Counted from the stretch's first letter, positions 22,967-36,055 are shown. The stretch: 64,000 nucleotides of DNA from Alnus glutinosa (GCF_958979055.1 NC_084891.1:4096501-4160500); one strand, 5' to 3'. Made by a program: numbers and translations. The notes: generated by a model not told the origin, from the sequence alone.

Positions 22967-23183
22967 ATGACTTCATCAACAACTCTCTTCTACTTCAAGC
23001 CCTCTCTCCTCCACTGCTCCACCTCCACCGCCTCTTCCTCTCATTCTCTCTCACTCAAATTCAAATTTCCCGCCAGACCACAACGTCCACTTTTCCCTAC
23101 GGTCCAATCCCGCTCCAGTACGCCCAGAGCTTCCTCTCGCACCGGCGTTTCCGCCGAGAATGACTCAGGCTCAGGCAAAGCCC

Positions 23184-23221
<38 letters not shown>

Positions 23222-26200
23222 TTCCTTCAAAAAAATAAAAAAGCTTTTTTTTAATACTAAATTTCAATCAGTGTGAAATCTCTGTTACAGCTCGAGATCT
23301 CTTTTGCGTTTCAATTTCAAGTAGAAGGAAAGCGCTTGCATTTGTGGCCACACTGCCATGCCTTCTTCTTTTGAATGAATCATCGATGGCTGGGTAAGTG
23401 CAAGTCCAAATTCCTCACTTTTTCATAGTTTTTAAATTTAATAGCTTTGTTCTGGATTGAATACTTTTCTTGTCAATGTAATTGATGAATCTAATCTAAG
23501 TAGATAACGCTTAGGCTTAGCTGAATTTCCAGCCCTAAAGATTGCTAGTTTTTTTTTTTTTGGATGAATTAAAATCTTTATAAGCCAAACACATCAGTAC
23601 AAACTCTCCAGTCAAACTGGAAATAGATTGCTAGTTTCCTAAACAAAAAAAATTATATATATATAAATTGCCATGTTGGCAATGGTCTATGGCGATAGTT
23701 GATATCAGCTCAATTTGATAATTCTTTCATTTGGCTGTTATTAGATTTTATTAAAATTTGGAAATTAGGGAACTTTCTCAAGTGATTTGAAATGATTAAT
23801 TAAAAAGAAAAACAAAATATAGATTTTCAAATTGGGGTCGGTTTTAATAGACTTATCTATCATATGAAGCCTCATCGATGCAGGTTCTCATTTGTTCTTC
23901 CTCGTTGTAGTAGAAATAGAACATGTGCATGTAAGTCCAAATATTATTGGAAGAAAATGCCAATAGCTGAGAATTATTTTGACCGTTGTCAATCAAACTA
24001 AGCCTTATCCTAAAAAATTTGGCGTTGATTTTGTAAATATCTCCTGGCTTTAGAAAAAACAGAAAAAGAAATAAATGAAAAGAGATTCATATATATGTCA
24101 CAAATTTATGGATGCATCAGAGTGAAGAGAACAGCCAAACTACTTAATGAGATGTCATTGAGCTGTGTAGCTTTGTATTCACTGATGGGATTCTGCTCTT
24201 GTTGCTGTTTTACATGATACTTCTCTATAAACATTGAAGGATGGCTACTAGTGAATATATGCTCATAAAGGAAGAGGTGAGCAAGGTATTGTCAAAGGGA
24301 AAGGCAGCTGGTGTACTTCGTCTGGTTTTTCATGATGCGGGAACCTTTGATATGGTTGAGAATTCAGGTATAATCTGGAGGAAATGATCTTGTGAAAAGC
24401 TTTCTAGAGTGATAGTCTAATGTGCGTAATGCTTACTAGCAGGATATATCATGCTCCATTCTGTCTTTTATGAAAAAGTCAATTGCTTTGCCAATCTTGA
24501 TGTGTTATCTTACAATAAATTATAAGTTTTATTTGTGTGTCTACTAGAAGGGGTGGATGGGGGTGGTGATGGTAAGGTTCCCCTTTGGGTATCTATCCCC
24601 CTGTTGCATTGGGAGATTCCGGTTACTCAGATTGGGCTTTGCATTGTGTTAAGGACTTCTGTCCTATTGTAGGGATCTCTTGTGAGGGTCATGAGGAGCA
24701 GACTTTGGCTCTTTTGACAGCTATTGAAGAGGAACATTGGCATGAGGAAATGTCCTCCCTCTCTAATTTTAAAGGCAGCAGGGAGCTAAGAAATTTGGAG
24801 TACTCCATTAACTATAATGCCAGAGGCGAGTCTTCTAGCCGTGGAAAAGGCAAAGTTCGTGTCTTTTAGCGTTGTGTGCTGTTCATGGGGTGTCTTTATG
24901 TGGGGCTTCATGTGGTTGTTGTGGGAATTTAGGGTGTTGGAGAATTTAGTTGTGTTTGTGGGGGTCTTTCTTGGTTGTTTCTATTAGGGATATTTGGGGG
25001 TGTTTTGGGGGGTGTTGCTCGTTCTAGTTAGGTGTGTATTTAGGAACGCCTTACGCTTTTAAGAAAAAAATTTGATTACTTATCAAAAAAATTATAAGTC
25101 TGATTTGTACTTAGTTGCCATGCTTACCAGTAGAAATCCGATGATAGCCTGTTTGTTGGGAAGTCTGGGAAGAAAAATTGAAGTTTTAATGTTCTAAAGA
25201 ATAGGAAAAAGAATTTGAGGCCTTATGGTTCCAAGTGAACTCGAAAAGATTGATCTTAATGACTAAATAGTTTCTGATAACGGAATTTAGGTTGCATGAT
25301 TTTTCTCACAACAAGTAAAAATAAGGAAAATTGAGGCTGTTTATTGGGTTTAGTGAAGGCTGAAGTCTAAAGTATGTGAATGGTAACAAAGCATGGGCTA
25401 TGGTTTGGATTTTCACCAAATATCAATAGGGAGTAACTAGTTATCATGACACTGATGAATGCCAAAACATATCCATTGTGGTTTTTAATGTTGTCAAGAA
25501 CGCGGTATTCATGACTGGTACCTGGCTAAAGCAATAAGCTATTAATGGACTACATGTGTCCAAATATTAGGTGCCATCTATTGTAGGGCCTTGACTTCTT
25601 GTATTCTTTATTCATCTCTTTCGCCTTAATGGTTCATTTTTCTGGCTGGAAGGTGCTGCAAATGCTAGAGATAGTTTGATTTTTTGTTGGATGATAAGAG
25701 AAAGAATCCAGGAGTGAGTAATTTCAAGTAGTTACGTTAGGGTTTTCTTGAGGTGAGTTCAATTCTGCTTTGTTGTCAATTGTTAACGATATAAAAGACA
25801 ATCACACATTTTATTCTGAATTTTGTAAAGCGCATATGTTCACCGAATTGCGACTCTTCTTTTCTTTCACTTCTCTACATTAACACGCATCGTTATGATA
25901 ACTGCAGGTGGCATGAATGGTTCCATTGTGTATGAACTTGATAGACCAGAAAATGCAGGTCTCAAAAAACCTATGAAGGCATGCTCTCTCTCTCTCTCAC
26001 ACACACACACCCCTTTTACTATCTTATATAATTTTTACGTTATATGCAGAAATATATTTCTACACGTCTGTATCTATACATCTCCTTGTCACTTTCCATG
26101 AAAAGTTTTTTGTTCTGAATTGCTTGAATGTGAACATAAAGCGTAACTGATTAACTCTTATAATATGGTCTCTGACCAGCTAACATCCAGTTTATGAATT

Positions 26201-29200
26201 GTTCTTTAGACTCTAGAGAAAGCAAAGACTGAAGTGGATGCAATACAGCCAGGTTTTTATTTTATGAAATGCCGCTATTTGAAGGTTTGAATATCAATGG
26301 AATATTGTGGTGCCTGCCAACATGTTTTGGAATTTTCCATTGTTAGTATCATGGGCCGACATGATTGCTGTGGCGGGAGCTGAAGCAGTTTCATTATGTG
26401 GAGGTCCAACAATCCCAGTTCCGTTGGGCAGACTAGATTCGGTGTAAGAGGCTAGCTTATTCCCTTAATATGTGACATGGCAGAAAACAAATATTGGGTC
26501 CACTCTGTATCTTACAATGCTTCATGAAATTAAACTCATGCTTGTCTTTTCAATGAGAATTTTTAATTAAGTTGTTTGCCACTTATGTTTACTTTTTAAT
26601 TTGGAGAACCTTGTATTTTGGTCTTCTGCAGAATATACTAAATTTGACAGTACCTATTTTAGGACTCACTGCCGATAATTTTACTAATTACTTTTTCTTA
26701 ATAGGGAGCGTGATCCGGAAGGAAAACTTCCTCAAGAATCTCTGGATGCTCCTGGTTTAAAGCAATGCTTTCAAAGAAAAGGCTTAACGTGAGTTTATAT
26801 ATTGCAAAATGTTTTTAACATGTTCCTCATGTAAAGCTGTTTACTTATCAACAATCTCCATCTTTGTCATGATGTTCAGCAGAGTTGACGTAAATAATTT
26901 GTGATGTAGTGCTTTAGAAAAGATGGATGGCGACTTCTTGGTTGTAAGATGACTTTATCTAGAACAAATTTTGATGTATCAAATATAATTTCGTCTTCTT
27001 TTTTTTTTTTTTTTTCTTTATTAATTCCTTGGACACAAGCGTTAAGGTAAACTTGTTGTTTGGACAGCGATAACACAGAATTTAAAGGGGGATTTAGGTA
27101 AATGTGTTTACAATTTCAATTTTTTCTTCTTTAGTTTTCTGCCTTTTAATAAAATTTGTTAATTCCCTTTTTGTTGTCAACTTTAACATAACACACTTGG
27201 TAGTGCCTGACTAAATGGCGATGCTTATGTCAATAGGTTCTTTAGTTTATTGAATGCTGAGTTTGGTAGGTTAGAAGAGGCAGAAAAATAGATAAGTTTT
27301 TTGAATCTAGGATTTTTCACAATTTGAAATCATTACTATTCATTTATCGTTAGACTGCTGGTCTAATTAATTGATCCCTTTTCCTTTTTTTGGAACTCCA
27401 AACAACATAAAACATAAGATTGCGAAGATTATATTTTGTTTTTTCATTTTGATAGACTTTTTTTTTCTTTGGTTTTCTTACCAACCAATAACTGTTTCTC
27501 AACAAACTATGATGAGCCAGTGTTTCAAAACTCTTTAAAAGAACTATGGAAAAATGCTAGTGTCACCAAACTGCTTGATTGATTGTCAGGCATCCATTAT
27601 AAGCTGCCATGTGTTACACGGCAGGCCCACCTTCCATGTGTCATGTGGAGGAGGACATCGGTTGAGCTCCACATATGCATGCATGGGAACTGAGAACCTA
27701 ACCGACACTAGCACTCCTAAAATATATATTGTGTAGACACTAGAAAATGAAAGGGGCATCAAGGCCGGCCAATAATTTTCGTGATCTCTTGCCTGACACT
27801 TGTAAATTCTGTCCCTTATATGTGAAGTACTCGATTTATTATAGGTGTCCCAACATGGAAGCATTTCTACGATAACAGGATAGGTTTTGGGTAAGCCAAA
27901 AGCTAAAGTGTATTTTGCACTTTTCCAACTGTGTATAAAGCAAGTTTCATGGTCCATGTGTTTTGAATTTGTATTTCTTCTTATGGAGTCCATATTGCGA
28001 TTTAATGCTTACATGCTGCAATCTTGTGTCTAATTACTTCTAGTTATGTGGATTTGACAAATTTGAAGCTCAAATACATGTTTACCCCATGTGACAAAGC
28101 TATGAATGGCTGATAAAGCTTTTAACTAGTCAATAAGTTATAGGCTATTTACTGAGATGTACATGTAACTGAAACCTTAGTGGTTCATTGGTTATAGGTA
28201 GCATCTTTGGCATATTTTACCATAATTAACTTCCTTGATGTCTTACTTGAAGCAACCTGACTGTTGATTTTTTGTGCAGAACACAAGATCTTGTTGCTCT
28301 ATCTGGAGCTCATACGCTTGGAAGTAAAGGATTTGGAAATCCAACTGTTTTTGACAATTCATACTTCAAAATTCTTCTTCAGAAGCCATGGATGCCTTCA
28401 GGTAGATAACTGAACATAATACTCATTTTATTCAAGTAATATTCTGAGTTGTTTATGGGTCATTGCCTTTTTCTTTTTGGCCTTCAGATATTTCCATGGT
28501 AATACTTTCTTTTGATTTCTTTAAACCCTGCCATATGTGGGCATTTGGGCCTTAAGCTACTGGCTCAAGTCCAGCCTTTATAAATGGTAAGATTAATGTA
28601 TGATAGATGAGGTATGATCGAAAGGGAGAAGTCAGATGGGGCTTGACATTTTTCTTCACTTTGTTGTTGCTAAATTAGTACTCAGAACTTTAATTTAAGC
28701 GAATTACATCTTTTATTATTAGAATTTTCTTCTCTCATTATTCATAAACTGAATCTAGTCTTCACATGCAGGCGGTATTTCAAGCATGATTGGGCTTCCT
28801 TCAGATCGTGTACTTACTGAAGATGATGAATGCTTAAGGTTCTTCGTCTTTCAGAAACCACTTTAGCTTCCTTTATAATAACATGTCCAGTTTCACAATT
28901 TCAATATTTGGCTGAGCACTCAAGAGCCTATAGTAGGATATGAATTTGTTCTATAATACTGTTGGAAAAATGAATCTGAATGCAAATAATTTTATGAGGC
29001 GTAGCAGCAATATAGATAGCTTTGATAATTCACAAATCATTGGACGTATGTGAGAATATTGGATTATATAACACCTTACAATGAGGATTTTAGGGAGGAA
29101 AAAAAAAAAACAAAAGAATTTAGGCAGAGTGATGTTCACTCTGCAAAAATATTTGTAACTATTTTCCAAATCCCCAACTTTTAACACACGCGTCTTAGTT

Positions 29201-29981
29201 TTCTCACACATTGTTCCTAACCCAATCAACTTCATCTTGAATATTTATTAGAACAAAGTTTTCCTCCAAATTGGGTTGGATGAAATTCCTTTAACTTAGT
29301 CTATTAAATTAACATATGTCCTTAGAGAATTTAAAAATGCATGTAAGAAACACATTCTCTATGGACAAATGTTAATTTGATAGACTGGATTAGAGAAATT
29401 TCTTCTAACCCAGTTTGGAGGAAATCTTATTCACAGATTTTCGCATTACTTGTTTGTAAGTACTTTACACCTCTGGCAGTTCAAAATCCAAGATTGTCAA
29501 AAAAATTGGCCTGATGTAGGTGACTGACACATATGACAATTTTGATATGCCTTTATCGTGGTTCATGGTGGGACAAATGGCTTCGGACTGGTTTCCTTTA
29601 ATCAATAATCCTGAGAAGAATGTTTTGTGCTTTATGGTATTTCTACTATTAAAAAAACAGATAAGGAAAGGCCCTGAGCAATGGAACAGGGGAGGGAGCA
29701 AGTTCTCTCTCTCTCTCTCTCTCTCTCTGGGAATATAAATGAAAATTCACTCACATATGGAGTTTCAATTTATAAGAGTGATTACATAATTTCCTTGTGA
29801 GATAGATAGCATTTTTATGTTTGGTGCAATTTATGTTCTTCATTTTGTGCTTTACTGAAGGAATCATTTAATGCACAGATGGATCACAAAGTATGCTGAA
29901 AGTCAGAATATGTTCTTTGAAGATTTTAAGAGTGCTTATATGAAACTAGTAAATTCTGGTGCAAAGTGGAAAAGCTTGTAA
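22967..29981 (+). CDS. APX6: Ascorbate peroxidase-related protein (APX-R / APX6)
   Basis: A haem peroxidase-like protein of the plant class I group, expected in plastids, with a Ser-rich transit-type N-terminus. Hand-built exons: 22967-23174, 23291-23393, 24240-24367, 25908-25978, 26210-26252, 26347-26443, 26705-26788, 28280-28401, 28772-28838, 29879-29981. They join in frame to 341 codons; the Arabidopsis homologue At4g32320 is about 329 (recalled). Visible are LRLVFHDAGTF (Arg 131, His 135 as distal residues, with Phe 134 where classical APX has Trp), LVALSGAHTLG (proximal His 256), FDNSYF, and LPSD (Asp 297). The segment holding the proximal Trp of classical APX is shortened, as is typical for APX-R, so true ascorbate peroxidase activity is doubtful. 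Introns 1 and 4 fit only GC donors. Intron 3 has a LINE; introns 7 and 9 have fold-back repeats. A 5' UTR intron cannot be excluded. AATAAA-like signal at about 30132. Confidence 0.9.
23175..23290 (+). other. APX-R intron 1 with GC donor and AT microsatellite
   Basis: Exon 1 appears to end TCAG followed by GCAAAG; exon 2 begins after TTACAG. Joining here gives frame-correct codons (phase 1). The open frame runs on to a stop at 23254 with no GT dinucleotide between 23175 and that stop, so a GT donor downstream is not available. A (TA)n run occupies 23187-23219 just inside the intron. Confidence 0.65.
24537..25088 (+). mobile_element. Internally deleted L1-type LINE in APX-R intron 3
   Basis: It is flanked by an imperfect 20-bp target duplication (AAATTATAAGTTTTATTTGT at 24517-24536 and its near copy at 25089-25108). 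The 5' half has a frame (24585-24869) ending in ELRNLEYSINYNARG and an SRG-rich tail, a motif I associate with plant LINE ORFs just before the endonuclease. The 3' half goes straight to the LINE tail (CGCCTTACGCTTTT ... TTACTTATCAAAAAAA). Endonuclease and RT are missing, so several kb have been lost. Same strand as the host gene. Confidence 0.75.
27552..27719. repeat. Possible small MITE in APX-R intron 7
   Basis: The ends are imperfect inverted repeats: ATGCTAGTGTC on the left, GACACTAGCACT on the right. The interior is about 165 bp, GC-richer than the intron around it. The ORFs on both strands here look like by-products of that composition. No clear target duplication. Confidence 0.45.
29259..29425. 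repeat. Fold-back MITE in APX-R intron 9
   Basis: Arms of about 62 bp are mirrored: left TTTCCTCCAAATTGGGTTGG, right CCCAGTTTGGAGGAAA, with AGTCTATTAAATTAACAT pairing near the centre. Single-arm relatives lie at about 30930-31005, 35050-35215 and 43190-43290, so this is a dispersed family. Confidence 0.7.
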
Positions 29982-32900
29982 TATTAATGAGGGAGCAAAA
30001 ATTTGTTGTTTATCTTTTAGTCAGATTGCAGATTCATTTACAGAAATCATATACAGGGTGCTTCAATGTAGTTAGAAGTGATGTGTACCATGATGTTGTA
30101 ATCTTTGTAAGAATTACTCTCAAGAAGTACGAATAAATTACCAATAATGCTTGCCAATTAATTCAATATCATCCAGGGGTTTTTCTTTTGCTTGTGGGTA
30201 AAATTTCAATATCTTAAATATCATCTTGCAGTTCATCTACTTGCCCTGTTGTATGCACTCTGTAAAACACTCACCAAAACACATTAATAAATGTATTCTT
30301 GAATTTTCTTAAAATTTCCTTGAATTATTTAACCCAAAGGGTTAAACTTATGGGTTTTGGTTCAATAATGTTAAATCAGTGGAACATACTTTTGACTTTC
30401 TATACAACTTCTCATGTTCATATATCTCATCTTTACATTTAGACAAAAAGCACCGCCATTTTTTTCTTTTGGTAAAAGAATGACAAAAATACCCAGACAT
30501 TATTTTAGAGAATTTAAATATTAACACATGTCTGTCTTTCCTGTATATAAATGATTATTTCTTTGCATATAGGAAATAAATGCTAGTTTTATGATTTAAT
30601 TATCTATATATTTGTAATGTATTCAAACCCTAGAGGTGTAATCCATCAAGTGTTTAGAGTCACATGAATGCGATGGCAAGGACTTAGCAAGATGTGGTTG
30701 TCATTTTTATTTTATTTTTCTTCTCACTTTCCTTGGATTGGCCTTTCTGATAGCCATTATTGTCCTTGATAAGATTTTGATAAAGAAAATGATTGAAGCA
30801 ACACCATTGACAAAGTTTTCGACCCATAAAATTCTTCCAACTATGGCATCTGTCTTTAAAATATGTGATTTTTACATACATTTTTAATAAGATTAACAAA
30901 GCATGTAATTCTTACATGTAGAATCACGTGTCCTAAAGATAGATGTTAATTTAATAGACTGAACTGAAAGAATTTTTTTCTAACCCAATTTGAAGAAAAT
31001 TTTGTCCTGCTACCATTTAAAAATTATGGAAGAAAGTCATTTCAATCTTTTAAGATATCTAGGCACGTTTAGCACCCAGAAATCCCCAAATTAAAGAAAT
31101 TAGTTTCCTATTTTCATATAATAGAATCCATATTGAACCTGTTAATTGGTTAAACTTGTAAATCTTCTGGGAAACCAAACGCAATGAACTTTCTTGTTTG
31201 CTTGCTGGAATCTATTTAGTGTTTAGGGTTTTGCAGCTTTGTACTTTTCTAGTTGTTGGCATTCCTCCAAAACAAGGAAGTCTATAAGGTTGTGTTTGCA
31301 AAAGATGAGAAAGCTTTCAGAACTATTTATCCAAAAAAAAAAAAAAAAAAAAAGAATCTTGCACAACAAGATATGACTTGCTCATCAGATTGAGAAGTCC
31401 CAGGTTTACCAAAGAATACATAAACAAAACTTTTTGAGATTTTAGTTTGAGACCTCAAAATTCAATCAATATGTTTGAGAAAGATTTTACTCTAGGACTT
31501 GTTTGAAGCAAGCAATCTTAGTTCTGAGTTAGTATGTTGCCAAACCATATTAATTACAGCACACTGGATATGTTTGTTAATGTATTTTGAGGAGTGCTTT
31601 ATGTTTTTTATTTTAAAAAAAAAATGTTTTCATGTGATATACAGATGAAAACTGCTTTTAGAGTCACCCAAGAAAAAAAAAAAACTAAAAAATTAAAAAG
31701 AAAAAAAGAGGTGGAGCGGCCACCCCTCCTCACACGGCCACCCTAATATTTTTTTTTTAATTAATAAATTAGGTCTTGCCTCTGCAAAAGTTAAGCACAT
31801 GTTTTGTCAAAATGTTCTTACAGTAAGAAAAGAATACCGATTTATACGGTGTTCAGTATTTAGAAAAGTATTTTGAATTATTTGTGAACGTATTTATTTT
31901 GAGAACAGAAAACAAAAACGCCAGTACATCTCAACCCCCCACACCTTCCCTTCATTCCATTTTACTTGTTACTTAGTTTTCAACTGCCAAAAGTCACATT
32001 TAAAAGCCACAGTACCAAAAACCACATTGGTTAATATTGTCCTCACATTTCATTTTGCTTTTCAGTTCTTATGTATATATATTGTGACAGTGAACAAATT
32101 CATCAAATAAATATCAACAAAAGCCTGAGAAGCACAAAACCATAGCTAACTGATCCTGTGGCTGTGGATGTTCTTTCAAGCAGTTGCTTTCAGCAGTTGT
32201 AGGCCAGGCCTGGTTCATAGCTTATAATGAAAGACATAGAAATGAAGAAAAACAAAGAGGGCATTACAGGAAGACCCTCCCACAGGATAAGGAATATTGG
32301 TACTAAACAACAATATATGTCCAAATATATATGCATATGTTTGTGGGTCAATCCTAAACAACTCTCTACTTTGGTGTCATCATCTTTGGCTTTCAGCCAG
32401 CTTCTGCCACCAACCAGAAAAGATTATAGCAGGAAAATTATTAAGAATTCATAATTTAGGTTGTCTGCCTCAACAATATTATTCTTATTTTACTTATGTT
32501 TTTTTCACCAGTTCTTGGGAATCAATCACAATATCTTCAACAAGCTGTACGTATGAAACTTTAGGCACTGTAAATTAAACCAAAAAGGAATGAGGAGGAA
32601 GAAGAAGAAGAAGAAAATTAAAGAAAGATTTTTCATGGGATTATCTTCTTTCATATGCAACACCAAAAAAGGCACCCAAGAGGGTCCATCTTGGAGGTTC
32701 AAAATCCAAAACTATGAATTTCTTATCCTTCAGCCTTTTCTTTTTGGAAGATCTGTTTCTCTGATGTTATTATTTTAATTTTTCCTATTTTTGTTTGTTT
32801 GTTTGTTTTTTTTTTTGGGGTATCTTCAGGCTTCAACCAATTAACACTTCTTAAAGCAACGACTTCTTCTTTATCCCCAAGGGAAATATATTTATAAGAT

Positions 32901-33448
32901 AATGAATTGTACTCAGTATTGCTACGAGTATTATAGTTTTTACTACAATGACACGTTCATAAAACTGATGTAATGGTTTATGTGGCACCTATCACGTTAT
33001 CTACTAAATAATTAACTTTACATATCAAATTTTGTTGCTTAATTTCTTTTCATCGTTAAAATTATGCTACATGAATTTATAAAAGAATTGTAATAAAAGC
33101 TCTAGCTAGTACCCTAAATATTTTCCAATGGGTCTTGTTAACACAATTACAGGTTTTTGAATTATTAATAGTTTTTACAAATTGACGTGACAGTTCACGC
33201 GCCACTCACACCATTAAACAATTGAATTCGCATGCTAAATTTTGCAGCTAAATTTTTTCATCTATATTGTACCACGGGACACTTATGTGGCCGACTTTCA
33301 TGTGAATTTGTAAGAGAATTATAATAAAATATATTATAATACTCACAATATTTTCTAAAAGGAATCATAATTTACAATATTTTCTTAGCCCTCATTTAAA
33401 AATATAAAGAAGAGGAGGTATTGGACAAGAGAAAGGCATGGGCAGGGT
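29982..33448. other. Gene-free DNA downstream of APX-R
   Basis: No gene supported. The first 150-200 bases should be the APX-R 3' UTR. Repeats: one arm of the 29259 MITE family (about 30930-31005), an A-run at 31334-31353, a fragment of the 8690 element family (about 31690-31750), and two related AT-rich units (about 32925-33110 and 33130-33360). ORFs at 32227-32778 are simple-sequence derived. Confidence 0.55.
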
Positions 33449-34677
33449 TAGGGGTGAGCATGGGGCGGGGGGGTGGTTTTCCCCCCTTTTCGGCCCCGCC
33501 CGCACCCCTACTGGTTCCTTAAAGTGGACCTGTAAACCGCACAGAAAATGAAGAATCCGTGCGGTACGAGGTGATGTGGGCCGGGGTGATACGGGGCGGG
33601 GAAGTGCGGGTTGGCTGGGGGGGGGGGGTTTTCCTTATAAACAAGCAAGCAAGCAACCAAACAAATCAATGATTTTCTCATGAACCAAACAAAACATAGT
33701 GAAATTTAAGCAACAGAGAAACACCAACCTACGGTCTGGCGAGGAACGGAGGGCGCAATCGCAATCGATCAGTCGGAACAGTGATGCCACGCCCGTCGCT
33801 CTCCATGGTCGCCATTTCGCAAACCCTAGAAGAACTGAAGAACCAGAAGAAGAAGAAGTGGAGGAGCGAGTGAGAAAGACCAAGAGCTGGTGTCTGTAGA
33901 CAGAAGGACGAAGAAGATGAGGAAAATGAAAGAAGATTTTAGAGAGAGACCGAGAGTTAGCCTAAACGCACCGTATGCGTGGCCCGTGGGAGTTATTCTC
34001 AATTTGTTCTTTACTTGTTTATTTCCACCCTTTCCTAAACGCACCGTATCAATATGCAGCTTGATAATATTCATCAAACGACCAAATGCACTGTTTGGAG
34101 GGTGAGTTGTTAACAGCTGTAGCATGTATGTAAAACACTTTGAAATGTATCTCACTATCTCAGCCTTCGTTTTTTTTTTTTTTTTTTTTTTTTTTGGAGA
34201 AAATGTATCTCAGCCTTTAGATTACCCACGTAGCTTCGTCTCTATCTTTTCCTTTTCAGGTTTCAGTGTGTTTCACTTTCATCATTTCAAACTTTCAGTT
34301 TCAGGTTTCGTCTTCTGTTGATCTCTTCGCAAATCTCAGCTGCTGTCCAGACCCATCCTCCTCGAGTCCTCCTCAATCTTCAGAGCCAAAGAATCCAAAG
34401 TTAGTATTATTAATAAAGATGAAGAAAGGGTGACTAGTGAGGGACAGCCGGAGTCGCTGAAGTCGCCAGACAAGGGAGTTAGGATTTTTTATTTTTAGGT
34501 GTTTTAGGTTTTAGCGGGGGGGTGCGGGGATCCGGTGTTGAAAAAATCATAAACCCGTGCCCCGCCCCTCTCCGCACGGATTGGCAAAAATCGAACCCGT
34601 GCCCACAAACATTAACATAAAAGCCAGGTAGGGGCGGTGCGGTTCATGCGGGGATGTGCGGTTTTTGCTCGGTCCTA
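33449..34677. mobile_element. Non-autonomous hAT element with internal cargo
   Basis: The termini TAGGGGTGAGCA and TGCTCGGTCCTA are imperfect inverted repeats. The flanks carry a perfect 8-bp duplication, GGCAGGGT (33441-33448 and 34678-34685), as expected for hAT. Subterminal regions at both ends are rich in GCGGGG/CCCCGC strings. The 1229-bp interior has no transposase; 33640-34440 contains coding-like composition (AGAAG repeats near 33830-33860) unlike the hAT element at 53540, and may be captured host sequence. Confidence 0.85.
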
Positions 34678-34685
34678 GGCAGGGT

Positions 34686-36055
34686 ACCCCAGCAGTCACC
34701 TCACGAGGGGTGCAATTGTGGTGCTTCAAATTAAATGTCGGCAACAGATAAAATATTTCTTCTGATTTTTAGAGACACTTGTCTCTTTCAATCATATTCC
34801 AACAATTCAACAGATAAAAGATAAACACACAACTTTCTCCATTGAATGAAAAATAAACTATTATTATTATTATTATTATAAATTAACAAATTAATCCGGA
34901 CTTGTAATTGGTTGGACAATTTCATAGCATTTCTTTGCCCTTTTGGGCCCCTTAAATCTCGTTAGTTTTGGTACGAAATCTGCAACAAGCAGCCGCACAT
35001 ATCAGCTTGAGTAATGTTTTTCTTTAAATTGTGTCGGAATAAATATATATATTTTTTTTAAAATTTAATCCATTAAACTGACTTTAGAATAACTGATTAT
35101 AACGTGTATTTTTAATAATATTAACAGAATACGTGATTTTTACATTCATTTTTAAGAACAAATATTAATTTAAAAGACTGAGTTGTAAAATTTCTTCCCG
35201 ACTTAATTTAGAGTAAAACTTTACCCATTATTTTGGGTTACCTTTGTTTGCGAGCTTCATAATTATCTTTACCAAGTGATCGGATTTAAGTGCAAATTTA
35301 ATATGAGAAGAGACAAAACAACGATAATGTTCAAAAGTGCAAAACCTTTTTGAATGTCATTAAAAAAAATTAAAAAAAATTAAGCATGTTTAGGGGTTTT
35401 CTTTACTTAATTATATATGATGGCCCCTTCAAAAAAAATATTCAATAAAATCCAGCCAAAAGAATATATATTATACACAGTTCAAACGAATATATATTAT
35501 TCTTTTAATCTTGAAAAAAAAAAAAAAAAAAAAAAAAAATCTTGAGGTTAAATTAAACCATTAGTTATGTGAAATAAAAAATAAGTGATCTCCGATCCGT
35601 TGCATTTATCCTGTAAGGTTCGATCCACAGAAAAGTGGGTAGGATTAATTAGCAAGGCACCAAAAACGTGCATGCCCTTTGAAATTATGGCCAACGACCT
35701 AGCTAACTCCAAACAAAGCCACGTGTTGGGAGCCAATGAGGATTGAGTTGGGCCCTCTCCGCACGTGCAAACGCTAGGACATGTTTGGGAAACTAAACCG
35801 AGGGGAACGTGCATTTGTCGATCAGCTGCTGCCATGCACCTTAATTAATTTGCTTCCCTCGTGCCTCACCTCCTCGATCATGCATACTCTTTCATGCATT
35901 CACCCTCTTGTTTTTGAATTTGAATCCTCTCTATTTAATTAATGTAAAAATAAGGGTATAATTATCTTTTTTTTTCATATTTTATGAAAATGTGAAAAGA
36001 CAACTATATCTTTACTGTTTAACGAAATGGAGATTCAAACGGAGAGATCCTTGTC
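34686..36055. other. Gene-free intergenic DNA
   Basis: No gene supported. An ATT trinucleotide run lies at 34860-34880 and a long A-run at 35513-35539. The stretch 35050-35215 resembles the fold-back family of 29259. The region 35690-35840 has CACGTG at about 35719 and 'cgcacgtgc' at 35760, but no gene begins nearby. Confidence 0.5.

Noticed and set aside
22840..23163. A 107-codon frame overlapping the start of APX-R
   Set aside because: It lies in another frame over the transit-peptide region and does not join in frame to exon 2. The frame from 22967 does, and has a plastid-targeting composition.
32227..32778. Overlapping ORFs downstream of APX-R
   Set aside because: Lys-rich and simple-sequence products with no family features; no splice pattern linking them.
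33635..34155. ORFs inside the hAT element as a transposase
   Set aside because: None shows a BED zinc finger or the hAT dimerisation region; they are short and in conflicting frames. At most captured host sequence.
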